Positions 35,401 to 48,733 of a stretch of 64,000 nt of DNA are shown piece by piece (the first letter of the stretch is position 1; the number at the start of each line of letters is the position of its first letter). The stretch covers positions 248,001-312,000 of the forward strand of contig CADCXC010000018.1 in NCBI GenBank assembly GCA_902806595.1, given 5' to 3'. This stretch comes from Pyrenopolyporus hunteri. Taxonomy: Eukaryota > Ascomycota > Sordariomycetes > Xylariales > Hypoxylaceae. The translations under genes were made by a program, and so were the position numbers. The notes beneath the pieces were generated by a model that ran no database searches, had not been told where the DNA came from, and saw only the letters and a program-made list of their open reading frames with translations.

Positions 35401-35986
35401 AAAAAAAAATCGAAAAAAAATAAAAATTAATTACGTAAAAATTTACGAGTTATATTTTTTACGTTATATTAATTATATATTATATTATATTACGTTATAT
35501 TACGTTACGTTACGTTAATTAATTACGCGTATATTTCGCGTAACGATTTATATTATATTTTTATTTAATTAATTAAATCGTTTAATTAAATCGTTATATA
35601 TATTATAATTATTATATTTAAAATTATTTATATTTTAATAAACGATTTTATTAATTAATTTAATTTAATTAAATTAATTTAATTATAAATATAAATTTAA
35701 TTTTAATTTAATATATAATTTGATTTAAAAAAATCGAATTAAATAAATCAAATTAAATAAATCGAATTATATAAATTTAATTATATAAATTTAATTTTAA
35801 TTTAACGTATAATTCGATTTAAAAAAATCGAATTATATAAATTTAATTATAAATATAAATTTAATAGTAAATATAAATTTAATTATATAAATTTAATTAT
35901 ATAAATTTAATTTTAATTCGACGTATTTTTCGTAATATTTTTTAAAAAATTTTTCGAATTATATATTTAAAATTAAATATAAAAGG
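32413..35986. other. RIP-mutated AT-rich interior, unreadable
   Basis: Extreme AT-rich sequence; remaining C and G almost always form CpG. Stops occur every few codons in all frames, so no original gene can be read by eye. AT-only minisatellite-like words (ATAAATTTAATT, AAATCGAATTAAAT) recur at about 35640-35930, and TTACGTTA words at about 35455-35515. Confidence 0.6.
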
Positions 35987-36465
35987 GTTATACGAATAAT
36001 TATTTACGACGATTTTATCGAAAGGTAATAAAGGTAGTTTTTTACGACGGTTTTATCGAAAAGTAATAAAGGTAGTTTTTCGCGACGATTTTATCGAAAG
36101 GTAGTATAAGGTAGTTATTCGCGACGACTTTTTCGAAAGATTTTTAAAAAAGTAATAAAGGTAGTTATTTACGACGGCTTTTTCGAAAGATTTTTAAAAA
36201 GGTAATAAAGGTGGTTTTTCGCGACGGTTTTTTCGAAAGATAATATAAGGTAGTTACTTGCGACGGTTTTTTCGAAAAATTTTTAAAAAGGTAATAAAGG
36301 TAGCTTTTTACGACGGTTTTATCGAAAGGTAATAGGGGTAGCTTTTTACGACGGCTTCATCGAAAGGTAATAAGGGTGGTTTTTCGCGACGACTTTATCG
36401 AAAAATAGTATAAAATAGTTTTTTACGACGATTTTTCGAAAAATAATACGAGTAATTTTTCGTAA
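35987..36465 (+). repeat. Minisatellite of about 38-60 bp units beside LTR copy 1
   Basis: About eleven units share the core CGACGGTTTTATCGAAAGG, followed by TAATAAAGGTAG and TTTTTCG. Longer variants carry an extra TTTTTCGAAAGATTTTTAAAA segment. The array keeps many GG and CGACGG words and is visibly less AT-rich than its surroundings. It ends about 30 bp before the copia copy 1. Confidence 0.8.
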
Positions 36466-36493
36466 AAGTTAAAAAATGTTATAAAAGTTATAT

Positions 36494-36708
36494 TAATGGT
36501 TAATTGATTTATGTACGTATTATTTCGTAATACGTATTTTAAAAAAAAAAATATTTATATATTTTCGTTTATATAAAAAAAATTTTTCCTACGATTTTTT
36601 TATTAAATAATTTTTTTTTTTAAATAATTTATATAATATTAATTTTATTATATCGCGTTATTTTTTACTATTATTTTTTTATTTTATTTATATATATATT
36701 TATTAATA
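36494..36708 (+). repeat. 5' LTR of copia copy 1
   Basis: 215 bp starting TAATGGTTAATTGATT and ending ATTAATA; the unmutated family ends were probably TG...CA, since less-mutated copies still end in ATTAACA. Confidence 0.85.
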
Positions 36709-39397
36709 TTAATTAATATTATTAAAATTAATAATATAAATTAATAAAATTAAAAAAATTATTATAATAATAATACGAAAAATTTTTATTATAATAATAT
36801 ATACGATAATAATATTTTTTTTTTATATAATATTTTTTTATTTATATTAAAATATTATTTTATTATATTAAATTTTTTTAAATTTATAATATTTATTATA
36901 TCGTAAAAAATTAAAAATTTAATTTAAACGTAAATTCGTATTAAAAAATTCGATTTAATCGAACGAAATATTAAAAAAAAATTCGTTAAATTAATAAAAT
37001 ATATTTTTAATAATTATACGTTTTTCGATTAATAATTTAATTACGAAATTTTAAAATAAAAAAAAATTAACTTTTAAATCGTTATCGAAAAATAAAAAAT
37101 AATATAAATATTATTTTTTTTAAAAAATTTTATCGTTATAAATAAAAATAAATTATATATTTGTATAATAAAAAATATTTTAAAAAAATATTAAAAATAA
37201 TTTAAAAATTTTATAATAAAAAATTTCGCGGTTATATTACGTTAATTTAAAATTACATTAAAATATATATTTATATAAAAAAATATTTATATAAATAAAA
37301 ATAATATTAATATAATAAAAATTTTAATTAATTTTATATTAATGTATAAATTTTTTAAATAAAATTATAATAAATTAAAACGTATTAAACGTAAATAATT
37401 TAACGTTTTAATATAAAAAATATTAATATATCGCATTAATAAAAATATAATTTACTTTTCGATATTTATATCGAATTATATTTACGTTACGATATAAAAA
37501 TAATCGACGATTTTTCATTTTATAATATTAATATAAATAAAAAATTAAAAAAAATTAAACTTATAAACGTTAATAACTTCGATCGAATTACTTTCGATAT
37601 TATATTATTAACGTTACGAATCGTTTATTTAATAACCGTTTTTACCTTTTTTTATCGTTAATAATTCGTCGTCGATATTTAATACGTTATTATTTTTTTT
37701 ATTAAATTAAATTTTTATAACGTAATTTACGTTTTAACTTTTATTTAAATTTTAATAACAAATTTTTTTTTCGTCGTTTTAAATTTTTTAAAGTAATATT
37801 TATATTTAATTCGAATTTTAAATATTTAATACGATTATTTTTTTTTTTTTCGCATTTATTTAATTAAAAATAATCGTATTTTTTTAAACTATTATTATTA
37901 ATTTATATCTTATTATTTTAATTTACGTTAAATTTTAAAAATATAATTAATAATACACTTTTAATTTTATATAAAAAAAATAATTTTAATTTTTATTATC
38001 GAAAAATATTTATAAACTTTTTAAATTGTTATCGAATAATTCGTATATAATATTAACGATTTTATTAAACGTCGCATTAAAAAAAAAATTATTATATTAA
38101 AAATTATAATTTTTTTTTAAACGATTTTATAATTTTTATTAATTAAATTAACTTTTATATTTATATTTATCGAAAATTAATAAAATAACATTTATTATAA
38201 CGTTTTTTTTATTTAAATTTTTAATAAAATATACTTTTTTATTATTATCGATTATTTTAAAAAAATTTAAAATAATAAAAATAATTATATCGAAAAATTT
38301 TATAACGTTTTAAAAAATAAATTTCGTTTTTTTTTAAACGTATATTATATAATTAAAATACGTTAAACTTAATTTTACGTAATATTTTTTATTATTTTTA
38401 TTAAACGAACGATTATTTATTTTTTATATAATATATTTTATTATTAATATTTTATAAATATATATTTAATTATAAAACGACATTTTAATATAAAATAAAA
38501 TAAAATTTAATATTATTATAATTAAATTTCGATTATTTTTTTTAACATTAAAATTAAAAAAAAAAATAAAAAAAAATTCGATTTTAAAATATTATAAATT
38601 ATATTAAATAAATTAATATTATATTAACGAATTTTTAAAAAAAATTTTAAAAGTAAATAATAATTTATCGTAATTACGTAACGTGTTATTTATAATATAT
38701 TTTAATTATAATATATTTTATTTATTTTATTATATTAATTCGAAAAATTAATTAATAAATTTTATACGTTAATCGATATTTTCGAAAATATTAAAAAAAT
38801 GCGTTAATTTTTAATTAACGACGATAATAATAAAAACTTCGATTAATTTTATATTAAACGAAAATATTATTATAATAATAAAAACGGTCGATATTAATTA
38901 AAAAAAACGATTTAAATTTAAAAACGTCGTTATTAAATATATAAAAAAAAAAATATTAATTTATTAAATATTTCGAAAATAAATAAAAAAAAGTTAAAAA
39001 ACGTTAACGAATTTAAAAAATTAAAAATAAAGGTAAATATATTACGTTTTTAACGGATTATAAAAATATTAAATAAAAAAATTCGAAATCGAAAAATAAC
39101 GATTAAAACATTATTATTTTCGAAACGAAAAAAATTAATTTTTAATATTAATTAATCGCGATATATTTAATAAATTAAATATATTAATATCGAATTATTT
39201 TTTATTATTTTTTTATCGATAAATTAAAAAATAATATTATATTTATTTTAAATCGATATATTAAAAATATTTTTTAAAATATTATTTTCGATATCGACGT
39301 AATTAAAATGTTTATTATAAAAAAAAATTAATATTAAACTTTTATAAAAAGTTTTTTCGATCGAAATTTTAAAATAAATAATAATCGAATTAATAAA

Positions 39398-40010
39398 ATT
39401 AATATTAAATTCGAAAATAAACCTTTAATTAAATTATTAAAAATAATTACGATTAACGTTTTATTTAAATTAATCGATTTTTATATTATAAATTTAAATA
39501 CTTCGTTTTTTATATATTTAAAAAATATAAATCGATTAAATGTTTATTTAAATAACGTTACGAATTAATTAATCGAAAAAAATAATATTATTATCGCTAT
39601 CGTTTATAAATAAAAATATTTTTAATTTTATTTCGATAATACGATTTTTTTTACGAAATTCGAGTTATATTATATTTATATTCGATTTAATTACTTTTTT
39701 ATAATTAAATTATATACCTTTTTAAATAAAATAAATTATAACGTCGATATTAAAAATATTAAAAAAATTAATAAATTTTATTACTATTATTAAATTAAAA
39801 GTAAGGTTTTTTAAAAATTTAAATTTAATTTAAAAGATTTTAATATAAATTTTAATTACGAAATTATCGTTAATATTATATATTTAAACGAATATTTCGT
39901 TTTATATATAATTAACGTTATTATAAAATTTTAAATTATTCGTTTTATAAAAATTATTTTTATTAAAAAAATTTAAAATATATTAAAATAATATTAAATT
40001 AATATTTATT
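39398..40010 (+). pseudogene. Copia integrase remnant of copy 1
   Basis: The frame (codon start 39641) reads KFELYYIYIRF, KLYTFLNKINYNVDI and FNYEIIVNIIYLNEYFVLY with isolated stops. In intact fungal copia elements this region holds the His-His-Cys-Cys zinc-binding GAG-pre-integrase domain followed by the integrase core; here those positions are Tyr or stop. The matching frame in copy 2 starts at 58259. Confidence 0.75.
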
Positions 40011-41849
40011 TTAAATTTTCGAATATTATTATATATAATATCGATACGAATTTCGATAATATTAAATTTCGAAATAAAATTTATATTATTAAAATTATTT
40101 ATTATTAAATATTTATTAAAGTATATTAATTTATTAATAAAATCGAAAAATATTACGACTTTATTCGTAAAATATATAAAATTATTATCGATAAATTTTA
40201 AAATTTAAATTTACGCGTAACTCGTTTATAAATAATTATTAAAATAATTAATAATATAATTAATTTTAATAGTTTCGTATTTATATTTTTTATATTCGAT
40301 GTTTATTTTAAAATTAATATAAATTTACTTTTTATTTTTATATAAATTTAAAAGGTATAAATTATCTAAAAAACGATAACGAAAATTAAAAAAATTAAAG
40401 TATAACGTTTCGTAAAAAATATTTTAAATATACGTAATAATTTTAATATATAAAAGATTTTTTTTATATTATTTTTTATCGATAATAAAATATTTATTTA
40501 TAAAAAAAAAAAAAATAAAAAAGCTTTTATAAAATTATTATAATATTAAATAAAAATGTTATTATTATTTTTAATATTTTAAACGAAATATTTACGTTTA
40601 GGAATTTTTATATTAAATTATATATTTAATTTAAAAAAAATTTTATACCATTTAAAAAATTTAAAATTAAATTATCGATATTAATTTTTAACTTCGATAA
40701 TTATTAAATTATTTCGAAGGAAAATTTTATATATATTAATAATTTTTTTTATATCGTAAAATTATATATTATTAATAAAAAATAAGAAGATTTTACTTTC
40801 GTTATTAAATTACAAGTAAATAAAAAAATTATTATATAAAAAAAACCTTACGAAATATTAAATATAAAAAAATTTAATGTTTTATTTAAAAAAAATATTT
40901 TACGTTTAAAAATTTACGATGTAATTATACATTAAAGCGTTACGATTTTTAAATTATAAATAATTCGTAAAATTAAAAATAAAAATATTATCGCATTATA
41001 CGAAAAGTTTCGTTTAATAATTTAAAATTATAATAATTTTAATAAAAAATATATTATAACGTACGTATTTATTATTTAAAAAGTTAATTAATATATTATA
41101 TTAATTTTAACGTTTATATTACGTCGTAAAAAAATAAAAGTTATAATTCGAAATATTATAATAATTTATATTTAATTTAAAATATTAATATAAAAAATTA
41201 TTTTTATATATTTATTAATCGAATTTAAAAATAAATATTTTAAAAAAATATTATTATAAATAATTAAATTTTTATATAATTTTACGAAATTAAATATTTA
41301 TTAATTTAAAATTTATTCGTATTATTATTAATAAAAATTACGAATGAAATTATTAATTTTCGACTTTTATTTATTTATAACAAATTCGAATTTATTTAAA
41401 TTTATTAATTTTTAAACGAATAATATTTTTAATGTCGATATTACGAATTTTTTTATTATTAAAAATAAAGTTTTTAATAAAATTAAAATTAAAATACGTT
41501 TTTAAAAAATTATAAATTTCGAAATCGAAGATTTTAATAATTTACGTATTATAGTTTACGATAAAAATTTTAACGTAACGATTATTTAAAAGGGTTAAAT
41601 TAAAAAGTTTAAATTATTAAACGTTAAAACTTTCGATATAATTAAAAAATTTATAAAGTAACAAATTCGAAGTATATATATCGTTTTTATATATTAATTC
41701 GAGGTAGTTTTCGATTATTTTACGGCGGTTTAATATTTCGAACTTAAACTTAAAAAAGTTAAGGTTTTTAACGTTAAGATTAAATGGTAAATAAATAATT
41801 AAATATGTGAATTTCGATATGTTAAATTAAATTTTTAAAATTTACGTTT

Positions 41850-41960
41850 TTATGTTTTTATCGATGGATTTTTTACGAATAATAAAAATTTAAATTTGTA
41901 AATTAAATACGTTATTATTTTAAATAATAAAAGTTTTATCGATCGAAATAATAAAATATA
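41850..41960 (+). pseudogene. Copia RNase H remnant of copy 1
   Basis: The frame reads FYVFIDGFFTNNKNLN, then KYVIILNNKSF after a stop. The Asp-Gly pair matches the first catalytic Asp region of copia RNase H. It lies 2,219 bp after the integrase reference codon, the same distance as in copy 2. Confidence 0.7.
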
Positions 41961-42435
41961 AATTATTAATAATATTATTTATTAATTATTTATTAAATAT
42001 AAACGAATTATTTATAATATATTTATTAATAAAATTTATAAAATGGTTTAAAGTTTTAACGTCGATTATATCGTTTATTATATAATTAATATTATTTTAA
42101 AACAGCTTTTATTTTTTAAAGTTTTTTTTATATTATATATCGACTTTTTATTACTATATTAATATTTAATATAAATGGAAAATATTAACGAAAAAAGGTT
42201 AATAATTAATTTTATAACGTTAAAGTAGTTTTATAAAAATCGAAAAATTAATAATATTCGATAAATATATAAATTATATAACTTTATAAACGTAATAACA
42301 AAAGCGTCTTTTAATAAAATTATACGAAATTTAATAGAAGAAAATTAAATTAATTTAAGATTAAAAAAATAAATAAAACGAAAAATTTAATTAATAGTTT
42401 ATAATTAATTAATTACGAAAAAAAAATAAAGTAAA

Positions 42436-42650
42436 TAATAATTAATTAATTTATATACGTATTATTTCGTAGTATATATTTTAAAAAAAAAATATTTATA
42501 TATTTTTATTTATATAAAAAAGATTTTTTCCACGGTTTTTTTATTAAATAATTTTTCTTTTTTAAATAATTTATATAACATCGATTTTATTATATCGCGT
42601 TATTTTTTATTATTATTTCTTTATTTTATTTATATACGTATTTATTAATA
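42436..42650 (+). repeat. 3' LTR of copia copy 1
   Basis: 215 bp matching 36494-36708 apart from C/T and G/A differences; preceded by the purine-rich ACGAAAAAAAAATAAAGTAA. Confidence 0.85.
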
Positions 42651-42722
42651 TATATTAAAAATTATATTAAAAATTATATTAAAAGTTATATTAAAAATTA
42701 TATTAATAGTTATATTAAAAAG
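42651..42722 (+). repeat. Six tandem 12-bp TATATTAAAAAT units
   Basis: Six units follow the 3' LTR directly. Related units (GTTATAAAAGTTATAT) precede the 5' LTR, so copy 1 appears to have inserted into this array. Confidence 0.8.
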
Positions 42723-42978
42723 TGTATAATTATAAAAATAGTCGTAAAATTCGAAAAAAATTAAAGGTTATTATATTATTTTATAAGGGTAATTTTTAAT
42801 TTTATTATTTATTTCGTCGATATTTTTATATTATCGAAAATAAAATAATATAAACGATTATATATATATATTATTAATATATTTATATAAGTAAAAAAAA
42901 AATATATTAAATGTTATAATTATATTATTTCGTTTTAATTTATTTTTAAATACGATAATAAAAATAATAAATATAAAT

Positions 42979-43206
42979 AATAATAACGTAATAAATTCGA
43001 AAAATTCGTCGAATTTAAAATAATTAACTTTAAACGATAATAACGTAATAAATTCGAAAAATTCGTTAAATTCGAAATAATTAATTTTAAACGATAATAA
43101 TATAATAAATTCGAAAAATTCGTTAAATTTAAAATAATCGGTTTTAAACAATAATAATATAATAAATCGAAAAAGTTTATTAAATTTAAAACGGTCGATT
43201 TTAAAT
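42979..43206 (-). repeat. Four tandem 57-bp units
   Basis: The period is 57 bp (GATAATAA starts at 43036 and 43093, with the fourth copy at 43150). On the minus strand the period is a whole number of codons and gives a chance repetitive Phe-rich open frame. Confidence 0.8.
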
Positions 43207-46200
43207 ATATTATTAAATTATTTTAAACTTTTAATACGATTTATATATTTTTTAAATAATATATTTCGTTTAAAAAATAATAAAATATAAAAACGTAAAA
43301 TTAATAGTAAAAAATTACCGCGTTTTTAAATAAATTAATAAAATATAACGGTTTTAAAAATTTATATAAAATTTACGAAATTATATTTAATAAAAGAATA
43401 ATTATAAATTTAAATTTAATTAAAATTATAATTTAAAATAAAAACATTTATATTTTCGTTTTAATTTTAATATTTTTTTTAAATTAAAATTATAAATTTA
43501 TTTATTTTTTATTTAATATAACGATATAAAATATATTATAAATTATATAATTTTTTATTTTTTAATAAATTTTTATTTTATAAGAAAATTTTTAAATTTT
43601 TATTATCGACGTTAAATTTATTATTTTTTTTTATATTTTAATTTTATTAATTTAAAAAATATAACGATAATAAACGATTTCGTAAATCGATATAAATTTA
43701 AAATTTTAACGTTACGAAATGTTAATAAAACGTATTTTATAATTTAAAGTTAATTAAAAATATTATTTAATCGACATTTAATTTTAAAATATTAACGTAT
43801 TTACCGCGTTAATTAATATATTTATTTTCGTTATATTTTAAAAATTTAATCGATTTAATATTCGATAAATTAATTATTTTATTAAAAGTTTTAATTTAAA
43901 TTCGTCGATTTAATAAATTTTTTATTACATTTCGAATTTTTTTTATAAAAAGTTATAATTATTATAAATCGTTTAATAATTTAATTAATATATTTTAAAT
44001 TTTTACGAATTAAAATAAAATCGAAAACGATAATTTTATTAAAATATATCGAAATTTATTTAATTAATTATTAAATGATAATAATATTTTTATATGTGGT
44101 TATTTTTTTCGAATAAAGTCGTAATAAAATAATTTTAAAATTTATAAAATACGTATATTTATATTAAATATATAATTTAATTCGTTACGTAATTAATTTA
44201 ATTATTATTAAATTATATTTTTTTTTATATTTATATCGTTATTTTAATTAATTTAATCGTTAAATTTTTTTTTATAAACATTTAAATAAAATTAATAACC
44301 ATTAAATTATAAATTTAAAAGTTTAATTATTTTATAATATAATAAAAAATATTACGTTTTCGAATATTTTTATTATTAATTATAAATAAAATTAATTTAC
44401 TTTCGATTAATTATTATTATAAACGTTAAAGCGCGACGTTAAATTAAATTTTATAATTATAAAATTATAAATCGACGAAAATTTAACGTTAACGGTAATA
44501 ATTATAAATTAAAATTACGAAATAATTATTTACATTTATAAATTAAATTAAATATATTATTAATTTTTTATTTAATATTATATTTTTATTTTTTTTAAAT
44601 AAAAACGATACGACGTTTCGATTAAATATAACGTAATTTAAAGTTTAAAAAAAATTATATTAATATTATATATTTTTTTAAATTATTTAAAAAAATAATC
44701 GAAAATTAAAATCGAATAAATATTCCCCTTTATTAATTTTTTTTATTATATTATAATAAATTATTAAACGATTTTATTACGCTTTTAATAATATATTCGG
44801 GCGTGGTTTAAATTTATTTAATGGGAAATATTTTCGTATTTTAATATAATTTATATTACCGAAAAAAAAAACGTTAAATAATTACGTATAAAATAGTCGA
44901 ATTATACGATCGATTTTTACTTTAAAATATCGAAAAACGTTTATAAAAAAATGAGATATTTCGAATAATAAACGTTATATAATTTACCTTATAAAGAAAA
45001 TAACGTTTAAAATAATTATAATAAAAAAAATTTAAATTTTTTTTTTTATATTACGTTAAAATTTATTTTATTATTAAACGATTTTTTTTAATTTATTATT
45101 AAATTTATATAAAAATTATTAAATTTAATATTATATCGTAAAACGGATTTTATTTTTTATTTATTATATAAATTTTTAAATAAAATTTCGAATTAAAATA
45201 TATATCGTTTATATTTATTATATTATAAGTAAATATTTAAATATTTAAATAAGTATTTATTTATTTACTTTTTTATTTAAGTATTTATTTATATATAAAA
45301 GTAAATATTTATATAAATTTATTTTTTAAATTTTTTTTAAAAAATTAATTATATTTTTTATTATAATAAATAAAAAATAAAATATAAGGTATAAATTTAA
45401 TTAATTAAAACGAAGATAAATTTAATTTATATTAATAATAAACGAATAAATTAAATAATGTTAATATAAAATAATAATATAAAAGTTTAAATATTTTTTA
45501 TATATATAAATATTTAATTATTTATATTAATTAAAAAGGGGTTAATTAATATATATTAACGTTTTAATTAATTATAATATAAGTATTATATATATAATTA
45601 TTAAAAATTTGAATATTTTTAATATAATATAATATTATTTAATTTATTACGCGTAATTTGCGATATATGTTTAAGGTGTAAAAGTAAAAAATATAATGTA
45701 ATTTTTAATTTTTAATATAATTATTACGATATTATTTCGCGTAATAACGATATTTTATTAAACGGTTAATTTAATTTATAATCGTTATTTAATAATTTAC
45801 ATTTTAATTAAAAAACTTTTTTTTATTAATGTATTTTTTTAAAGTTTTTATTAATACGATTATAATTTAAATTTACGTATTTTATATATATATATATATA
45901 TATTAAATATTTTATTAAAATTAAATTATATTTAAAATAACGGTTAATCGAATTATATCGACGTAAATTATTAATTATTTAAAGTATTAAAATAATTAAA
46001 AGCGTTATATACATAAATAAATTAAAAATTATATATAAGTATACGAGTTAAATATTTAAATATTTTAAATATTTATTTATTATACGTATCGAAAAAAAAA
46101 ATCGAATTAAATAAATAATTATATTAAAAAAAATTAATAATTTTTTATAATTTTTATTTTATTTAAATTTATAATAAAGTTAAAATTAATTTAATATATT

Positions 46201-48002
46201 ATTTACTTTATTAATATAACGTTATTTTAATTATTTAAACGAAAAAAAAAATACATATTTTTTTTATATAAATAATTTTTAAGAAACGCGTTAACGGGTT
46301 AATTTTTAATTTAATTAAATTAAAAAATTTTAAAATTTAAAAGTTATAAATTCGAATTTAATATAATTTAAATTATTATAAGTTTTTTTATTAATTATTT
46401 TATAATTATATATCGTTAAATAAAAAGTTTTATTATGTTATTTACGTATATAAATTCGAAAGGAAAAGTTAAAATATATATTATAAATAAAAAATTAATT
46501 TAAATTAAAAGAATGCGTTTTAAAAAGTAATTAATTTAAATTCGAAAATAAAAAACGTTTTATTAAAATATTCGAAATAAATACATCGAATATATATCGA
46601 AACGATTCGAAATTATTCGTTTAATTATTATATATATTAATTATTATATAATTTTTATCGTTTTTAAAATTTATTAATTATAAGTAAAAAATAACGTAAT
46701 GTAATTTTATATTAAAAATACGATAAACGATATTATAATATAATAAGTAAATTAAATTTTAATTTTTTTACTTCGGTTATATAATTATTTTTTAAATATA
46801 TTAATTTAAAAAAATAATGTAAAAATAAATATATTAATTACGTTTAAAATAAGGAAAATTTTTATATTTATAATAATAACATTTATAAATTATATGTAAA
46901 TATATTTATAATGTCGAAAAAATTAAATTTAATAAATTCCCTTCGAAAATTACGTATTTAAAATTAATTAAATAATATTCGTTAAATCGTTTAATAATAA
47001 TATATAAAATAATAATATATAAAATAATAAAATAATTTATTTAATTTAAATTATTTATTATAATAAAAGTAATATTATTAAAAATTTATAAAAAATTAAA
47101 AACGGTAAATAAATTAATATTTAAATTATTTATTTTTATAATTTAATAATAAATTAATTTATTAAAAGTAAATAATTATTTTAAATAATATATTTTTAAA
47201 AGTTATTTATAAAATAATATATAAAATAATTAATTATTAAATAAATAATCGAAAAATAATATATTTTAATGGGTTTTTATATATTATAATAAATAAATTT
47301 TCGATTAACGTATTTTTTAAAAGTAAAAATTAAGATTATATTTTTAATAAATTAAATATACGTGTATATATTTAAATATATTAAATAAAACGAGTAATTT
47401 TAATTTTATTTCGAATTATAAAGTTAATATTAATAAATAAATCGAAAGTATTATATTTATTTAATGTTTATTTAATTTTACGTTTTTTAATAATAATATA
47501 AAATATATGTTTTAATCGAAGTTTTAAAAGGGTTTTTACGTTAAAAGGGTTATTTTTAAATATTATCGATTATTTATTTTCGATGTTTATTATTATAATT
47601 AATAATATATTTTTTTTAATATTTAATATTAGGTTTTTTTAAAGTGATTATAATTACGTTAAAAGGGTTAAATTTTTACTTTACGTTTTTTAATTTATAA
47701 TTTTTTATAAAATGTTATAATTCGAATAAAATAAAGGGATAAAAATAAGTTTTATTATATTTATATTTTATTTGTTAAATTCGAATAAAAACGTTACGAT
47801 AAATAATATCGACGATTTAATCGATTTATAAATAAAAACGTTAAATGTAAATAAAATTTTTTTTAAATTATAATCGAATTTAATTATAACGATAAAAACG
47901 TTAATTAATTATTTTTTAAATATATTTAATTCGATTTTAAAAAAATAATTTCTTTAATAAAAAAAAATTATCGTTATTTTATTTAATTTTTTTAAAATTT
48001 AT
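43207..48002. other. RIP-mutated AT-rich interior, unreadable
   Basis: No frame, RNA gene or second copy of a named element could be recognised. Local AT palindromes such as AAATATTTAAATATTTAAAT at about 45235 are present. Confidence 0.55.
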
Positions 48003-48217
48003 TAATAATTAATTAACTTATATACGTACCACTTCGTAACACGTACTTTAAAAAAAGGAAGTATTTATGTACCTTCGCTTATATAAAAAAAACTTTTCCT
48101 ACGATTTTTTTATTAAATATTTTTTTTTTTAAATAATTTATATAATATTAATTTTATTATATCGTATTTACTTTTACTGTTATTTTTTTATTTTATTTAC
48201 GTACGTACCTATTAACA
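48003..48217 (+). mobile_element. Solo copia LTR
   Basis: A 215-bp sequence matches the LTRs of copies 1 and 2 with no internal region beside it. It has a perfect 5-bp target duplication (TTTAT at 47998-48002 and 48218-48222), as expected after LTR-LTR recombination. It keeps more original C and G (for example CGTACCACTTCG, GTACCTTCGC, terminal ATTAACA) than the other LTRs, which helps define the family ends. Confidence 0.87.
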
Positions 48218-48580
48218 TTTATATCGTTATTTAATATTAATATAATCGAACGTTAAATAAATACGATATTTTTTTAAATTATATTAAATTATATTTAAAT
48301 AATATAAAAATACGGGATTTTTATTTATTTTTTTAATGTATTATTTTTTATATTATTAAAACGTATAATATATTTTTTCGGAAAGAAAATAAATATTTTC
48401 GACGCGAAATATTTTAACGATTTTTTTCGAAATTTATATATAATAAAAAAGTTTATTAATATACGTAATATTATTTAAAATTTAAAAAATAATAAATCGT
48501 GAAATTAAATATTATCATTTATATTTATAAATTATTAATTAATTAAAACTTATAAGGTAAACGTCGTAAAAAAAAAAAAT

Positions 48581-48733
48581 GCGTTTTTATAAATAAAAAT
48601 ATTACGAAAAAAAAAACGAATATTTTTATAAGTAAAAATATTACGAAAAAAAAAACGAGTGTTTTTATAAGTAAAAATATTATAAAAAAAAAAGTAAGTA
48701 TTTTTATTAATAAAAAAACTTATAAAAAAATAA
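48581..48733 (+). repeat. Four tandem units of about 39 bp
   Basis: Each unit has GTTTTTATAAGTAAAAATAT, then TACG or TATA and a run of nine to ten A. The fourth unit is the most divergent. Confidence 0.75.

Larger units (their letters stand above)
36494..42650 (+). mobile_element. Ty1/copia LTR retrotransposon copy 1, RIP-mutated
   Basis: The 6,157-bp element has 215-bp LTRs at both ends and perfect 5-bp target duplications (TATAT at 36489-36493 and 42651-42655). The internal region still shows an integrase frame at about 39400-40010 (readable pieces GAG-pre-integrase and FNYEIIV) in which conserved His and Cys codons have become Tyr codons and Gln/Trp codons have become stops, as RIP would do. 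An RNase H segment follows 2.2 kb later (FIDG at about 41857-41868). Integrase before RNase H gives the Ty1/copia order. A purine tract precedes the right LTR. No part can be functional. Confidence 0.88.

Noticed and set aside
35987..36465. CRISPR-like array
   Set aside because: The units are variants of one continuous repeat without unique spacers, in a eukaryotic genome; it is a minisatellite.
36709..36760. Primer-binding site after the copia 5' LTR
   Set aside because: The AT-rich sequence after the LTR is too mutated to match any tRNA 3' end with confidence.
42858..43151. 97-codon Phe-rich open frame in the AT block
   Set aside because: A by-product of the 57-bp tandem repeat whose period is a multiple of three.
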